37,964 nt of DNA from Chitinophagia bacterium (lineage in GTDB: Bacteria > Bacteroidota > Bacteroidia > Chitinophagales > Chitinophagaceae). The DNA is taken from the NCBI GenBank assembly GCA_009920495.1, contig RFZW01000008.1, positions 1 through 37,964 on the forward strand. Direction: 5' to 3'. Below the pieces are notes generated by a model. That model made no database searches. It had not been told where the DNA came from and saw only the letters and a program-made list of their open reading frames with translations. Within the stretch, counting starts at the first letter, position 1, and the number at the start of each line of letters is the position of its first letter. Below, piece by piece: positions 10,084-17,646 of the stretch. The position numbers and the translations under genes are program-made.

Positions 10084-11139
10084 TTATTTATTGCTATAAT
10101 TTTCACCAATACTTAAATAAGTATTTACCCTTTCTGCAACATTATTACGAACGCTTAAATAAAATAAATTATAATCTGCAAAGTGGTAGTTGGTCGTGTT
10201 GTATAAAAAATTTCCGAAAAATTTAGGCTTCTTTGTCCATAAAACACCCCCGTGATTATAAGCCCCAGCCACCTTAGCGGTGATGGTCTTGTAATTATAC
10301 AATACAGATCCCATATTAGCTCCTCTATCAATTTGAGTTATTTTTTCATCCCAACTTAATGGGTTTGTAACAATAGAAACATATTTTTCTTTCATTATCC
10401 ATTCGGGTGTATAACCTTCTTTATAGGTGCGCCATGCGCAGATGCAGCCTAATGAAGTGGGTGTTGCGCAAGGCTTTAATTGCACATAATCGGCGGGATT
10501 AATTGCCATTCCTACCACATAAGCTGCAATTAATTTTTTTGCGAGTGGTTTATCATCAAAATATTCTTTTAATAATCTGATGGCATGGGTTGACCCCTGA
10601 CTATGAGATGCAATAATAATGGGCCTACCATTATTTTCATTCTTCATGTAATAGTCAAATGCTAATTTTATATCTTGATAGGCTAATTCAAAAGCAGCAA
10701 TTGCTTTAACTGTATCCGCGTGACCAATAGGCGAGTAACTTTTAATGTGTGCTTGACGATATCTTGGCGCAAAAACACGACCTGCAATATTAAATACACT
10801 TGCTTGATTTAAGATAGTGGTATAATCAGTTTGAATATTCGTTTTTATATCTTTAAATGAGCCATTCCATCCATAAGGTTTTGTCGTATCCAAATAGGTG
10901 GTGGGATGTAAGAAAAATACATCTACTTTATCATTGGGTTGGTATTGTTTTGCTAAAACAATCGGTAAACTATCAGATGGGTCCTTTTTATTAGGATGTG
11001 CGGCCCAGTAAATTAAGTTACTATAATCTGGTTGGTCATTATAAGCTTCCTTTTCATAGATCGGTGAATACTTAACATAATTATTTTGCGCACAACTGCT
11101 TAATAGGAGCAGTAGGATAAAATAAATGGGGAAACGCAT
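10084..11139 (-). CDS. DUF3089-type alpha/beta-hydrolase lipoprotein
   Basis: This is a putative envelope-anchored hydrolase of unknown substrate. From ATG 11139 the 351-residue protein has a lipoprotein signal (LLLLLSSC, Cys16). The body carries DVFFLHPTTYL near residue 75, FAPRYRQA near 125 and a nucleophile elbow ASHSQGS with Ser180, as in alpha/beta hydrolases of the DUF3089 family. A block near CICAWRTYKEG and a late His (AYNHGGVLW) could complete the active site. The frame is open to 11271, but a promoter at 11172-11201 lies inside that extension, and the lipoprotein signal fixes the start at 11139. The gene is divergent from chrA and convergent with recQ. The substrate cannot be told from sequence. 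Confidence 0.83.
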   Translation of the reverse strand: MRFPIYFILLLLLSSCAQNNYVKYSPIYEKEAYNDQPDYSNLIYWAAHPNKKDPSDSLPIVLAKQYQPNDKVDVFFLHPTTYLDTTKPYGWNGSFKDIKTNIQTDYTTILNQASVFNIAGRVFAPRYRQAHIKSYSPIGHADTVKAIAAFELAYQDIKLAFDYYMKNENNGRPIIIASHSQGSTHAIRLLKEYFDDKPLAKKLIAAYVVGMAINPADYVQLKPCATPTSLGCICAWRTYKEGYTPEWIMKEKYVSIVTNPLSWDEKITQIDRGANMGSVLYNYKTITAKVAGAYNHGGVLWTKKPKFFGNFLYNTTNYHFADYNLFYLSVRNNVAERVNTYLSIGENYSNK

Positions 11140-11171
11140 AATTGGAAGGATTAATAGGTGATTGCTGCTCG

Positions 11172-11201
11172 CAAAGTTAATTATAAAAATGGCAATCACA
11201 A
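11172..11201 (-). promoter_or_regulatory. Bacteroidota-type promoter for the DUF3089 lipoprotein gene
   Basis: On the minus strand there is a TTG (11201-11199), a 19-base spacer and a perfect TAACTTTG (11179-11172). Transcription would begin near 11165, giving a leader of about 26 nt before ATG 11139. This also argues against the longer open frame. Confidence 0.65.
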
Positions 11202-11276
11202 CAACTAGGAAGGGCCGTGGGTATTTTTTATAGGGCGTATCTATAAAAATAATTAATTTTAAGTAAAACAAGGCTT

Positions 11277-12542
11277 TTGTATTTATTACGACATATCCCT
11301 TTTTTACGCGCTGTATTTAACTATAGCATTACTGCATTTGGCGGCCCACAGGTAGCGGTTGCGCTAATGCAAAACCGATTTGTTCAAAAGCGCAAAGATG
11401 TCACTTCGGAGGAATTACTAGAATACAATGCATTTTGTCAATTATTACCAGGTGCTTCCTCCACGCAAACCATTACTTTAATCGCCTATAAAAGAGGGGG
11501 GACCTCCCTGGCCTTTTTAGCATTATTGGTATGGATTTTACCTGCTACTATTTTAATGACCTCCTTAGCTATTATTACAACGCATTTTGAATTAACGAAT
11601 GGTTTAAAAAGTTTGGTATTACTCCAGCCGATGGCCATTGGATTTTTAGCCAGCGCGGGTTTATTGTTATACAAAAAAGCAATAAAAAGCACGATTACCT
11701 TTTTAATTTTTTTAGCCACCACCATCCTCACGTATATCGGTTTTAAAACGCCTTGGACCATACCTATTGTCATTGTTTTAGCAGGCATCATCACCAATTT
11801 TAGTGGTAAAAGAATTCCAAATGACGGACCCCCGCCTAAAAAAGTAAAATGGAGTGGCTTGTTTATTTTCCTTTTTTTATTTATTTGTGCTGGGTTTTTA
11901 TCTGAACAAGCAACACGTCAAAATTGGGAATATCGAAAAGCATTTAATTTATTTGAAAATAATTATCGATTTGGAAGTTTTGTTTTTGGTGGTGGCGATG
12001 TGCTGATACCTATGATGTATGAGCAATATGTTACAAGACCAAAATCGAATGCGGTTAAAAAAAATAAAAGAGATGTTATAAAATTAACAAGTACCGAATT
12101 TTTAACGGGCTCTGGTTTTGTTAGAGCCATTCCTGGTCCCATTTTTTCAATCGCAAGTTATACGGGTGCCGTCGCTTTAAAGGAAATGGGCATCCCAGGG
12201 CAAGTTTTGGGTGCAGTGATCGCCAGCATGGGTGTGTTTTTACCTAGTTTTTTTATCGTGCTTTTTCTTTTCCCATTGTGGCAGAAATTAAAAAAGTATG
12301 CTGTTTTTTATCGCTCATTGGAAGGTATTTATGCAAGCATCGTGGGTATCATGATTGGATCTACTTTTTATTTATCAAAGGATGTGGTTATGCAATTACA
12401 AGTAGGTGATGCCATCCAATGGATTACCTTCCCTATTGTGTTTTTAGTAAGCACCTATTTATTGTATTATCAAAAGTTAGCACCGCAATGGATCGCTTTT
12501 AGTTGTGTTTGTATGGGCACTATAATTTATTTATTATCTTAA
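11277..12542 (+). CDS. chrA: Chromate transporter ChrA family (two-domain form)
   Basis: This is an inner-membrane protein of the chromate ion transporter family, in which characterised members export chromate. The 421-residue product contains two homologous halves. The first has AFGGPQVAVALM near residue 20, with FCQLLPGASSTQT. The second has FGGGDVLIPMMYEQYV near 240, with FLTGSGFVRAIPGPIFSIASYTG. Several hydrophobic segments run through both. The start appears to be TTG at 11277; the next in-frame ATG (MQNRF) would cut into the first conserved motif. No recognisable promoter or chrB-type regulator is present. Since many family members are untested, true chromate specificity is uncertain. 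Confidence 0.88.
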   Translation: MYLLRHIPFLRAVFNYSITAFGGPQVAVALMQNRFVQKRKDVTSEELLEYNAFCQLLPGASSTQTITLIAYKRGGTSLAFLALLVWILPATILMTSLAIITTHFELTNGLKSLVLLQPMAIGFLASAGLLLYKKAIKSTITFLIFLATTILTYIGFKTPWTIPIVIVLAGIITNFSGKRIPNDGPPPKKVKWSGLFIFLFLFICAGFLSEQATRQNWEYRKAFNLFENNYRFGSFVFGGGDVLIPMMYEQYVTRPKSNAVKKNKRDVIKLTSTEFLTGSGFVRAIPGPIFSIASYTGAVALKEMGIPGQVLGAVIASMGVFLPSFFIVLFLFPLWQKLKKYAVFYRSLEGIYASIVGIMIGSTFYLSKDVVMQLQVGDAIQWITFPIVFLVSTYLLYYQKLAPQWIAFSCVCMGTIIYLLS

Positions 12543-12574
12543 AAGGTAAAAACCTGTTAATTATAATCCTGCTT

Positions 12575-12606
12575 TTGCTATTATTATAAATCCTTTCATA
12601 AGTTTG
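12575..12606 (+). promoter_or_regulatory. Bacteroidota-type promoter for the 12615 gene
   Basis: A TTG (12575-12577), a 21-base spacer and a perfect TAAGTTTG (12599-12606) match the consensus. The predicted transcription start (about 12611-12614) falls just before ATG 12615, so the message would be leaderless or nearly so. It also makes the GTG at 12606 an unlikely start. Confidence 0.6.
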
Positions 12607-12614
12607 TGGTCAAT

Positions 12615-13346
12615 ATGCAAAAGAGGACCGCGGCATTTGTTTTTTTTATTTTCATTTTTATTGCCAATTTGAATGCCCAATCGGTATCTATTAGTGGGAA
12701 CGTTTATGATATTTCGGGGAGGCGTCCCATTGAGTCTGTGATCGTTTATAGTTCTGCAAATAGGGCTATCACTGATTCTTTAGGGCATTATCAAATTCTT
12801 GTAAAGGCGAAAGATTCCCTTTGGTTTTCCTTATTTGGAAAACATACGCAAAAGTATACCATTGATACTATTGAGGATTTGCAACATTTTAATATAATGA
12901 TTCATGTCACAGGGTATGATTTACCAGAAGTGCGTGTTCGGAACTCCTATTATAGAATGGATTCAATACAAAACCGAGCAGATTATGCTAAATTTTTTAA
13001 TTACTCTGCTCCTGGATTAAAACTAAGTAATAATCAAAATTTGTTGGGTCCGAATGGGTTAACCATTGGCTTTGACTTAGATGAAATTATTAATTTGTTC
13101 CGGGTGAAGCGAAATCGCAATCTGCAATTTTTACAAAACAGGTTAATATCACAGGAACAGGAAAAATACATCAACTACCGCTTTACCAAAAGATTCGTAC
13201 AAAAATTAACCCATTTGGAAGGGGCCGAACTCGATAAATTCATGGAATATTGTAGGCCAGATTATGCCGTATTAGCCTTACTTAATGACCTAGAATTAGG
13301 GTTATTCATCCAGAAAAGGTTTGCTATTTACAAAAAAGGGGGATAA
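12615..13346 (+). CDS. Secreted protein with carboxypeptidase-regulatory-like domain
   Basis: The function is unknown. From ATG 12615 the product has 243 residues. A signal peptide (MQKRTAAFVFFIFIFIANLNAQ) is followed by a short beta-sandwich of the carboxypeptidase-D regulatory-like type: SISGNVYDISGRRPIESVIV...ITDSLGHYQILV. This domain is common at the start of Bacteroidota outer-membrane and periplasmic proteins. The remainder is a charged, mostly helical-looking tail with FRVKRNRNLQFLQNRLISQEQEKYINYRFTKRFV-type sequence, which resembles small uncharacterised Bacteroidota proteins, not a TonB-dependent receptor, because no plug or barrel follows. It lies between chrA and the RND operon on the same strand, but its own promoter suggests independent expression. 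Confidence 0.75.
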   Translation: MQKRTAAFVFFIFIFIANLNAQSVSISGNVYDISGRRPIESVIVYSSANRAITDSLGHYQILVKAKDSLWFSLFGKHTQKYTIDTIEDLQHFNIMIHVTGYDLPEVRVRNSYYRMDSIQNRADYAKFFNYSAPGLKLSNNQNLLGPNGLTIGFDLDEIINLFRVKRNRNLQFLQNRLISQEQEKYINYRFTKRFVQKLTHLEGAELDKFMEYCRPDYAVLALLNDLELGLFIQKRFAIYKKGG

Positions 13347-13386
13347 ACAACTGCCATTCATCTATTTAGTTCAAATAAAAAGTGTT

Positions 13387-13411
13387 TTTTAGCTATCTTT
13401 AATAGCTAAAA
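13387..13411 (+). promoter_or_regulatory. Perfect inverted repeat at the likely promoter of the RND efflux genes
   Basis: The arms TTTTAGCTAT (13387-13396) and ATAGCTAAAA (13402-13411) are exact reverse complements around a 5-base spacer. Inside is TATCTTTA (13395-13402), a 7-of-8 match to the -7 element TAnnTTTG. The repeat ends 10 bp before the adaptor start codon. Its position suits a dimeric repressor site, but a weak terminator for the upstream gene is an alternative. Confidence 0.5.
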
Positions 13412-13421
13412 TTGTATTGTT

Positions 13422-14471
13422 TTGAGAAAATTACATCTTCTTGCGATATGTGCCACTTTGTTAGCGGTTGCATGTGCTAAAAAGCCGAAGTCGGCAGATA
13501 AATTCAATCCGAATGCGCCTGTCTCTGTTGATATTGCTGTTATAGAGAATCAAAAAATCGATAAGCAGATTGAAGTCAATGGTTCTGTATTGGCCAACGA
13601 TTATATTGATCTTCATCCTGAAACCAATGGGCGTGTTGTTTTTTTACAGATACCCGAAGGTAAAATGGTGCAAGCGGGTACTGTTTTAGCAAAATTAAAT
13701 GATGCTGATTTGCAAGCACAACTTGAAAAAATCAAGGTGCAATTAGAATTAGCCAATATTAATGAGCAGCGCAATAAGCAGTTGTTGAATGTGAAAGGAA
13801 TCAATCAAAGTGATTATGATATCTCTTTACAACAAGTAAAAAGTTTAAGGGCAGACATTGCATTCATTCAATCTCAAATTGATAAAACAATTATCAAAGC
13901 TCCTTTCACAGGTTTGTTAGGGTTAAGACAAATTAGCTTAGGTGCATTCATTAATAATGCGACCACAATAGCATCGCTTCAAAAAGTGGATCAATTAAAA
14001 GTCGACTTTACTTTACCTGAAGTTTATCAAGGGTTTATTAAAGTAGGTAAAAAAGTAAAAATTGAAAGTATTGGCGGCGGGGATGCTAAATTAACTGCTA
14101 CTGTTATCGCCATTGAGCCTCAAATTATTGCGTCTACACGTAATATTAAAGTGCGTGCTGTATTACAAGGAAAATTATTACCAGGCTCCTATGTGAAAGT
14201 AATGCTTGGAGAAAATACACAAAAACCAACCATTTTAGTTCCTGCTAATGTGGTTATTCCGGATTCTCGTAGTAAGCAAATAACAATTGTTGAAGGGGGT
14301 GTCGCAAAATTAATTGATGTTGAAACCGGTTATCGTACTACCTCATCTGTTGAAATTACTAAAGGATTAAAGGTAGGTGACAGTATTATAGTTTCAGGTA
14401 TGTTGTTTGTTCGACAAGGAAGTAATGTTAAAATTAGCAAGACTGTGAAGCTTGCCGATATCACTAAATAG
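13422..14471 (+). CDS. RND efflux periplasmic adaptor (membrane fusion protein)
   Basis: The protein is predicted to bridge an inner-membrane RND pump to an outer-membrane channel. The 349-residue product starts at TTG 13422 with a lipoprotein-like signal (ATLLAVAC, Cys18). The order is typical of AcrA/MdtA proteins: a beta-barrel start with IDKQIEVNGSV, a lipoyl half (ETNGRVVFLQIPEGKMVQAGTVLAKL), a helical hairpin at about 95-145, the second lipoyl half (IIKAPFTGLLGLRQISLGAFI), then DFTLPEVYQGFIKVGKKV and the membrane-proximal domain ending ITKGLKVGDSIIVSGMLFV. It is 35 bp upstream of the permease gene, forming one unit with it. The inverted repeat at 13387-13411 may control both. Substrate range is unknown. 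Confidence 0.92.
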   Translation: MRKLHLLAICATLLAVACAKKPKSADKFNPNAPVSVDIAVIENQKIDKQIEVNGSVLANDYIDLHPETNGRVVFLQIPEGKMVQAGTVLAKLNDADLQAQLEKIKVQLELANINEQRNKQLLNVKGINQSDYDISLQQVKSLRADIAFIQSQIDKTIIKAPFTGLLGLRQISLGAFINNATTIASLQKVDQLKVDFTLPEVYQGFIKVGKKVKIESIGGGDAKLTATVIAIEPQIIASTRNIKVRAVLQGKLLPGSYVKVMLGENTQKPTILVPANVVIPDSRSKQITIVEGGVAKLIDVETGYRTTSSVEITKGLKVGDSIIVSGMLFVRQGSNVKISKTVKLADITK

Positions 14472-14506
14472 TGCATTAAAATAAATTTTATATTAAGTTA
14501 TACTAG

Positions 14507-17500
14507 ATGAATATATCTGAACTTTCCTTAAAACGACCAGTACTTGCTACTGTAATGAATATAGCCATCGTACTTTTCGGTATTGTTGGTTTTACTTTTT
14601 TAGCATTACGGGAATATCCCGCAATTGATCCACCGATCATTAATGTACAAACAAATTATTCTGGCGCGAATTCGCAAGTAATACAAAGTCAAATAACTGA
14701 ACCACTTGAAAAATCAATTAATGGTATTCCTGGAATTAAAACCATTAATTCATCCAGTTCTGTAGGATCATCTAATATTACAGTGGAATTTAATTTAGGG
14801 GTAAATTTAGAAACTGCGGCCAATGATGTTCGTGATAAAGTAAGTCAGGCTTCTCGAAGTTTGCCTGAAGATATTAGTAGTCCGCCGGTGGTTTCTAAAT
14901 CTGATGCAAGTTCGGATTTTATCGTATTAATGACTTTAAAAAGTAAATCAAAAAGTATTTATGAATTAACGGAGTATGCCGAGAATGTTTTACAGCAGCG
15001 TTTTCAAACAATTGATGAAGTGAGTAGTGTGAGTGTTAGAGGTAAGCGTTATTCAATGCGTATATTTCCTAATTCAGACTTGTTGAATGCATTTGGCATT
15101 GCTTTTAATGACATTCAAGTGGCGTTGAACAAAGAAAATGTGGAATTGCCAGCTGGAAAAATAAACGGCACTAAAGCGGAATACATTATTCGAACATTAG
15201 GCCGATTATCCACCGAGGCTGAATTTAAAAATATCATATTAAAGCAGGATGCTTCAGGAATAATTCGATTAGGGGATGTTGCTAAAGTAGAATTAGGTCC
15301 TGAGCAAGAGGATCAAGCTGTTTATTTTAATGGTGCACAATCGATAATGGTAACACTTTCACCACAACCTGGCGCGAACTACATTAAAATTGCCGATGAA
15401 TTTTATAAGCGTTTGGACGAAATTAAAAAATCAAACAAAACGGATATTGAATTTGATGTGCCTATTGATAATACTAAAAATGTACGCAGGGCCTTAGAGG
15501 AGGTGAAGGAAACAATTTTTATTTCATTTGCTTTAGTGGTACTCGTTATATTTTTCTTTTTTAGAAATTGGTTGATAGCAATTAGACCCCTTATTGATAT
15601 ACCTATTTCATTAATTGCGACTTTTTTCATTATGTACCTTGCGGGTTTCTCTATCAACGTACTTACATTGTTAGCCATCGTGTTAGCGACAGGCTTGGTG
15701 GTGGATGATGGAATTGTGGTCACTGAAAATATATTTAGAAAATTAGAGGAAGGACTGAGTTTAAGAGATGCTGCTAGAGAAGGCAGTAAGGAAATTTTCT
15801 TTGCTGTAATTTCAACTTCTATTACGCTTGCGGTGGTATTTATGCCGGTGATATTTTTACAAGGGTTTATTGGCTCCTTATTTAAAGAGTTTGGTGTTGT
15901 AGTGGCTGGTGCCGTTTTGGTATCCGCATTTGTATCATTAACGATTACACCAGTGCTTAATGTGTACTTGAACCGTAAAGATGGCAAGCAAGGTAAATTT
16001 TATGAGCAGACCGAACCTTTTTTTAAAGGCATGGAAAACGGCTATAAAAATTTATTGGATAAATTTTTGAAAGTGCGTTGGATGGCATGGGTGATTGTTT
16101 TAGCCTGTGTTGGGGTCATCGTTTTAATTGGAACTACCATTCAATCTGAATTAGCGCCCATGGAGGACAAGGGAACTGTGCGTGTTACCATGACAGGCCA
16201 GGAAGGAACTAGTTTTGAGGACATGCGTAGTAATTTATTACGAACTATACGATTGATGCAGGACTCTGTTCCTGAACATGCATTTACTTGGGGTAGTGTT
16301 CCGGGATATGGCGGTTCAAGTGGAAGTAGTAGCGCTTCCGGAAGAATTGGATTTGTGCCTTTATCCGAGCGAAAAAGAAGTCAAACAGAAATTGTAAATG
16401 ATTTAAATAAAAAGGTAAAAAAATTCAAAGATGTAAGGGTGTTTGTGGTGGAAGAGCAAACAATTTCAGTAGGTATCTCCTCTAGAGGTTCATTGCCTGT
16501 GCAGTTTATTATTCAGAATTTGGATTTCCAAAAAATACGCAACGTCATTCCTGAATTTTTAGATGCTGCTCGAAAAGATAAAACTTTCCAAAATGTGGAT
16601 GTGAATTTAAAATTCAATAAACCTGAATTTGATTTAAATATTGATCGTATGCGCGCGCGCGATTTAGGGTTAACTACTGCTGATATTTCTCAAGCATTAC
16701 AATCGGCATTCAGTGGCGCTAGGTCCGCTTATTTTATTATGAATGATCGTCAATATGAAGTAATAACGCAAGTGCCAAGAGCGGATCGTAACTCACCAGC
16801 AGACATTAATAAAATTTATTTACGTAATAATCGTGGGGAGAGTATTCCTATCTCAAGTGTCTTAACTGTTACAGAAAATAGTAATCCGCCAAGTTTGTAT
16901 CACTACAACAGATTTAATTCAGCCACTATTTCTGCATCATTAGCCGAAGGTAAAACGATTGGGGATGGTGTTGCTGCGATGGAACGTATTTCAAAAGAAA
17001 AATTAGATGAAAGTTTCCAAACAGCTTTAAGTGGTCCATCAAGAGATTATAAGGAAAGCTCCTCCAATATTGCTTATGCATTAATTTTAGCGTTGATTTT
17101 AATTTATTTAGTTCTTGCTGCGCAGTTTGAAAGTTTCAAGGATCCTTTCATTATCATGATTACCGTTCCATTGGCGATTGCAGGTGCATTAATATTTTTA
17201 TGGCTATTTGGACAAACATTAAATATATTTTCAGAAATTGGAATTATTATGTTGATTGGACTCGTGACCAAGAATGGAATTTTAATTGTGGAGTTTGCCA
17301 ATAAAAAAAGAGCTGCTGGTTTGGAGTTGAAGGAAGCAGTGCTTGTTGCTGCATCACAAAGATTCCGTCCTATCTTAATGACAAGTTTAGCTACGGCATT
17401 AGGCGCACTTCCAATTGCAATTAGCATTGGTGCTGCTGCTACTAGTCGTAAACCGCTTGGTACCGTTATTGTAGGGGGATTGATGTTTTCATTGGTGCTT

Positions 17501-17566
17501 ACCTTGTTTGTGATTCCAGCAGTATACACGTATATTTCAAGCAAGCACAAAAGAAAAATTGATTAA
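14507..17566 (+). CDS. RND efflux permease (AcrB/MexB-like, HAE1 family)
   Basis: This is a proton-driven inner-membrane exporter of hydrophobic or amphiphilic compounds. The 1019-residue protein has the AcrB layout: a first membrane helix (SLKRPVLATVMNIAIVLFG), a large periplasmic loop, helices 2-6, a second periplasmic loop and helices 8-12. The proton-relay pair Asp400-Asp401 is in GLVVDDGIVVTENIFRKLEEG, equivalent to AcrB Asp407/408. PVIFLQGFIGSLFKEFG and GLVTKNGILIVEFANKKRA are family blocks. The complete length and intact Asp pair suggest an active pump. No outer-membrane factor gene follows; the next gene is a membrane acyltransferase/TypA reading frame after 80 bp, so a TolC-like partner must be elsewhere. 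Confidence 0.94.
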   Translation: MNISELSLKRPVLATVMNIAIVLFGIVGFTFLALREYPAIDPPIINVQTNYSGANSQVIQSQITEPLEKSINGIPGIKTINSSSSVGSSNITVEFNLGVNLETAANDVRDKVSQASRSLPEDISSPPVVSKSDASSDFIVLMTLKSKSKSIYELTEYAENVLQQRFQTIDEVSSVSVRGKRYSMRIFPNSDLLNAFGIAFNDIQVALNKENVELPAGKINGTKAEYIIRTLGRLSTEAEFKNIILKQDASGIIRLGDVAKVELGPEQEDQAVYFNGAQSIMVTLSPQPGANYIKIADEFYKRLDEIKKSNKTDIEFDVPIDNTKNVRRALEEVKETIFISFALVVLVIFFFFRNWLIAIRPLIDIPISLIATFFIMYLAGFSINVLTLLAIVLATGLVVDDGIVVTENIFRKLEEGLSLRDAAREGSKEIFFAVISTSITLAVVFMPVIFLQGFIGSLFKEFGVVVAGAVLVSAFVSLTITPVLNVYLNRKDGKQGKFYEQTEPFFKGMENGYKNLLDKFLKVRWMAWVIVLACVGVIVLIGTTIQSELAPMEDKGTVRVTMTGQEGTSFEDMRSNLLRTIRLMQDSVPEHAFTWGSVPGYGGSSGSSSASGRIGFVPLSERKRSQTEIVNDLNKKVKKFKDVRVFVVEEQTISVGISSRGSLPVQFIIQNLDFQKIRNVIPEFLDAARKDKTFQNVDVNLKFNKPEFDLNIDRMRARDLGLTTADISQALQSAFSGARSAYFIMNDRQYEVITQVPRADRNSPADINKIYLRNNRGESIPISSVLTVTENSNPPSLYHYNRFNSATISASLAEGKTIGDGVAAMERISKEKLDESFQTALSGPSRDYKESSSNIAYALILALILIYLVLAAQFESFKDPFIIMITVPLAIAGALIFLWLFGQTLNIFSEIGIIMLIGLVTKNGILIVEFANKKRAAGLELKEAVLVAASQRFRPILMTSLATALGALPIAISIGAAATSRKPLGTVIVGGLMFSLVLTLFVIPAVYTYISSKHKRKID

Positions 17567-17584
17567 TTTACGATGATTAGTGGG

Positions 17585-17618
17585 AATTAAATTTGAATAC
17601 AATTCAAGTTTAATTTTG
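17585..17618 (+). promoter_or_regulatory. Long A+T inverted repeat overlapping a -7-like element
   Basis: The arms at 17585-17598 and 17602-17615 pair over 14 positions (13 Watson-Crick, one G-T) around ACA. The right arm runs into TAATTTTG (17611-17618), a perfect -7 element, with TTG at 17593-17595 only 15 bases upstream (short spacing). It may be the terminator of the RND genes, an operator for the next gene, or both. Confidence 0.4.
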
Positions 17619-17646
17619 TGTATCTTATAATACCAAAAGGAAACTT

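Noticed and set aside
11140-11271. A 44-residue N-terminal extension of the DUF3089 protein
   Set aside because: The promoter match at 11172-11201 and the lipoprotein signal at MRFPIYF place the start at 11139.
15403-15987. A 194-codon minus-strand frame inside the RND permease gene
   Set aside because: It is a shadow of strongly conserved permease coding sequence; composition is Ser/Thr/Ile-rich with no recognisable domain.
16645-16665. A GC alternating tract (GCGCGCGC) within the RND permease gene
   Set aside because: It encodes MRARDLG, a normal part of the permease, and is too short to suggest anything else.
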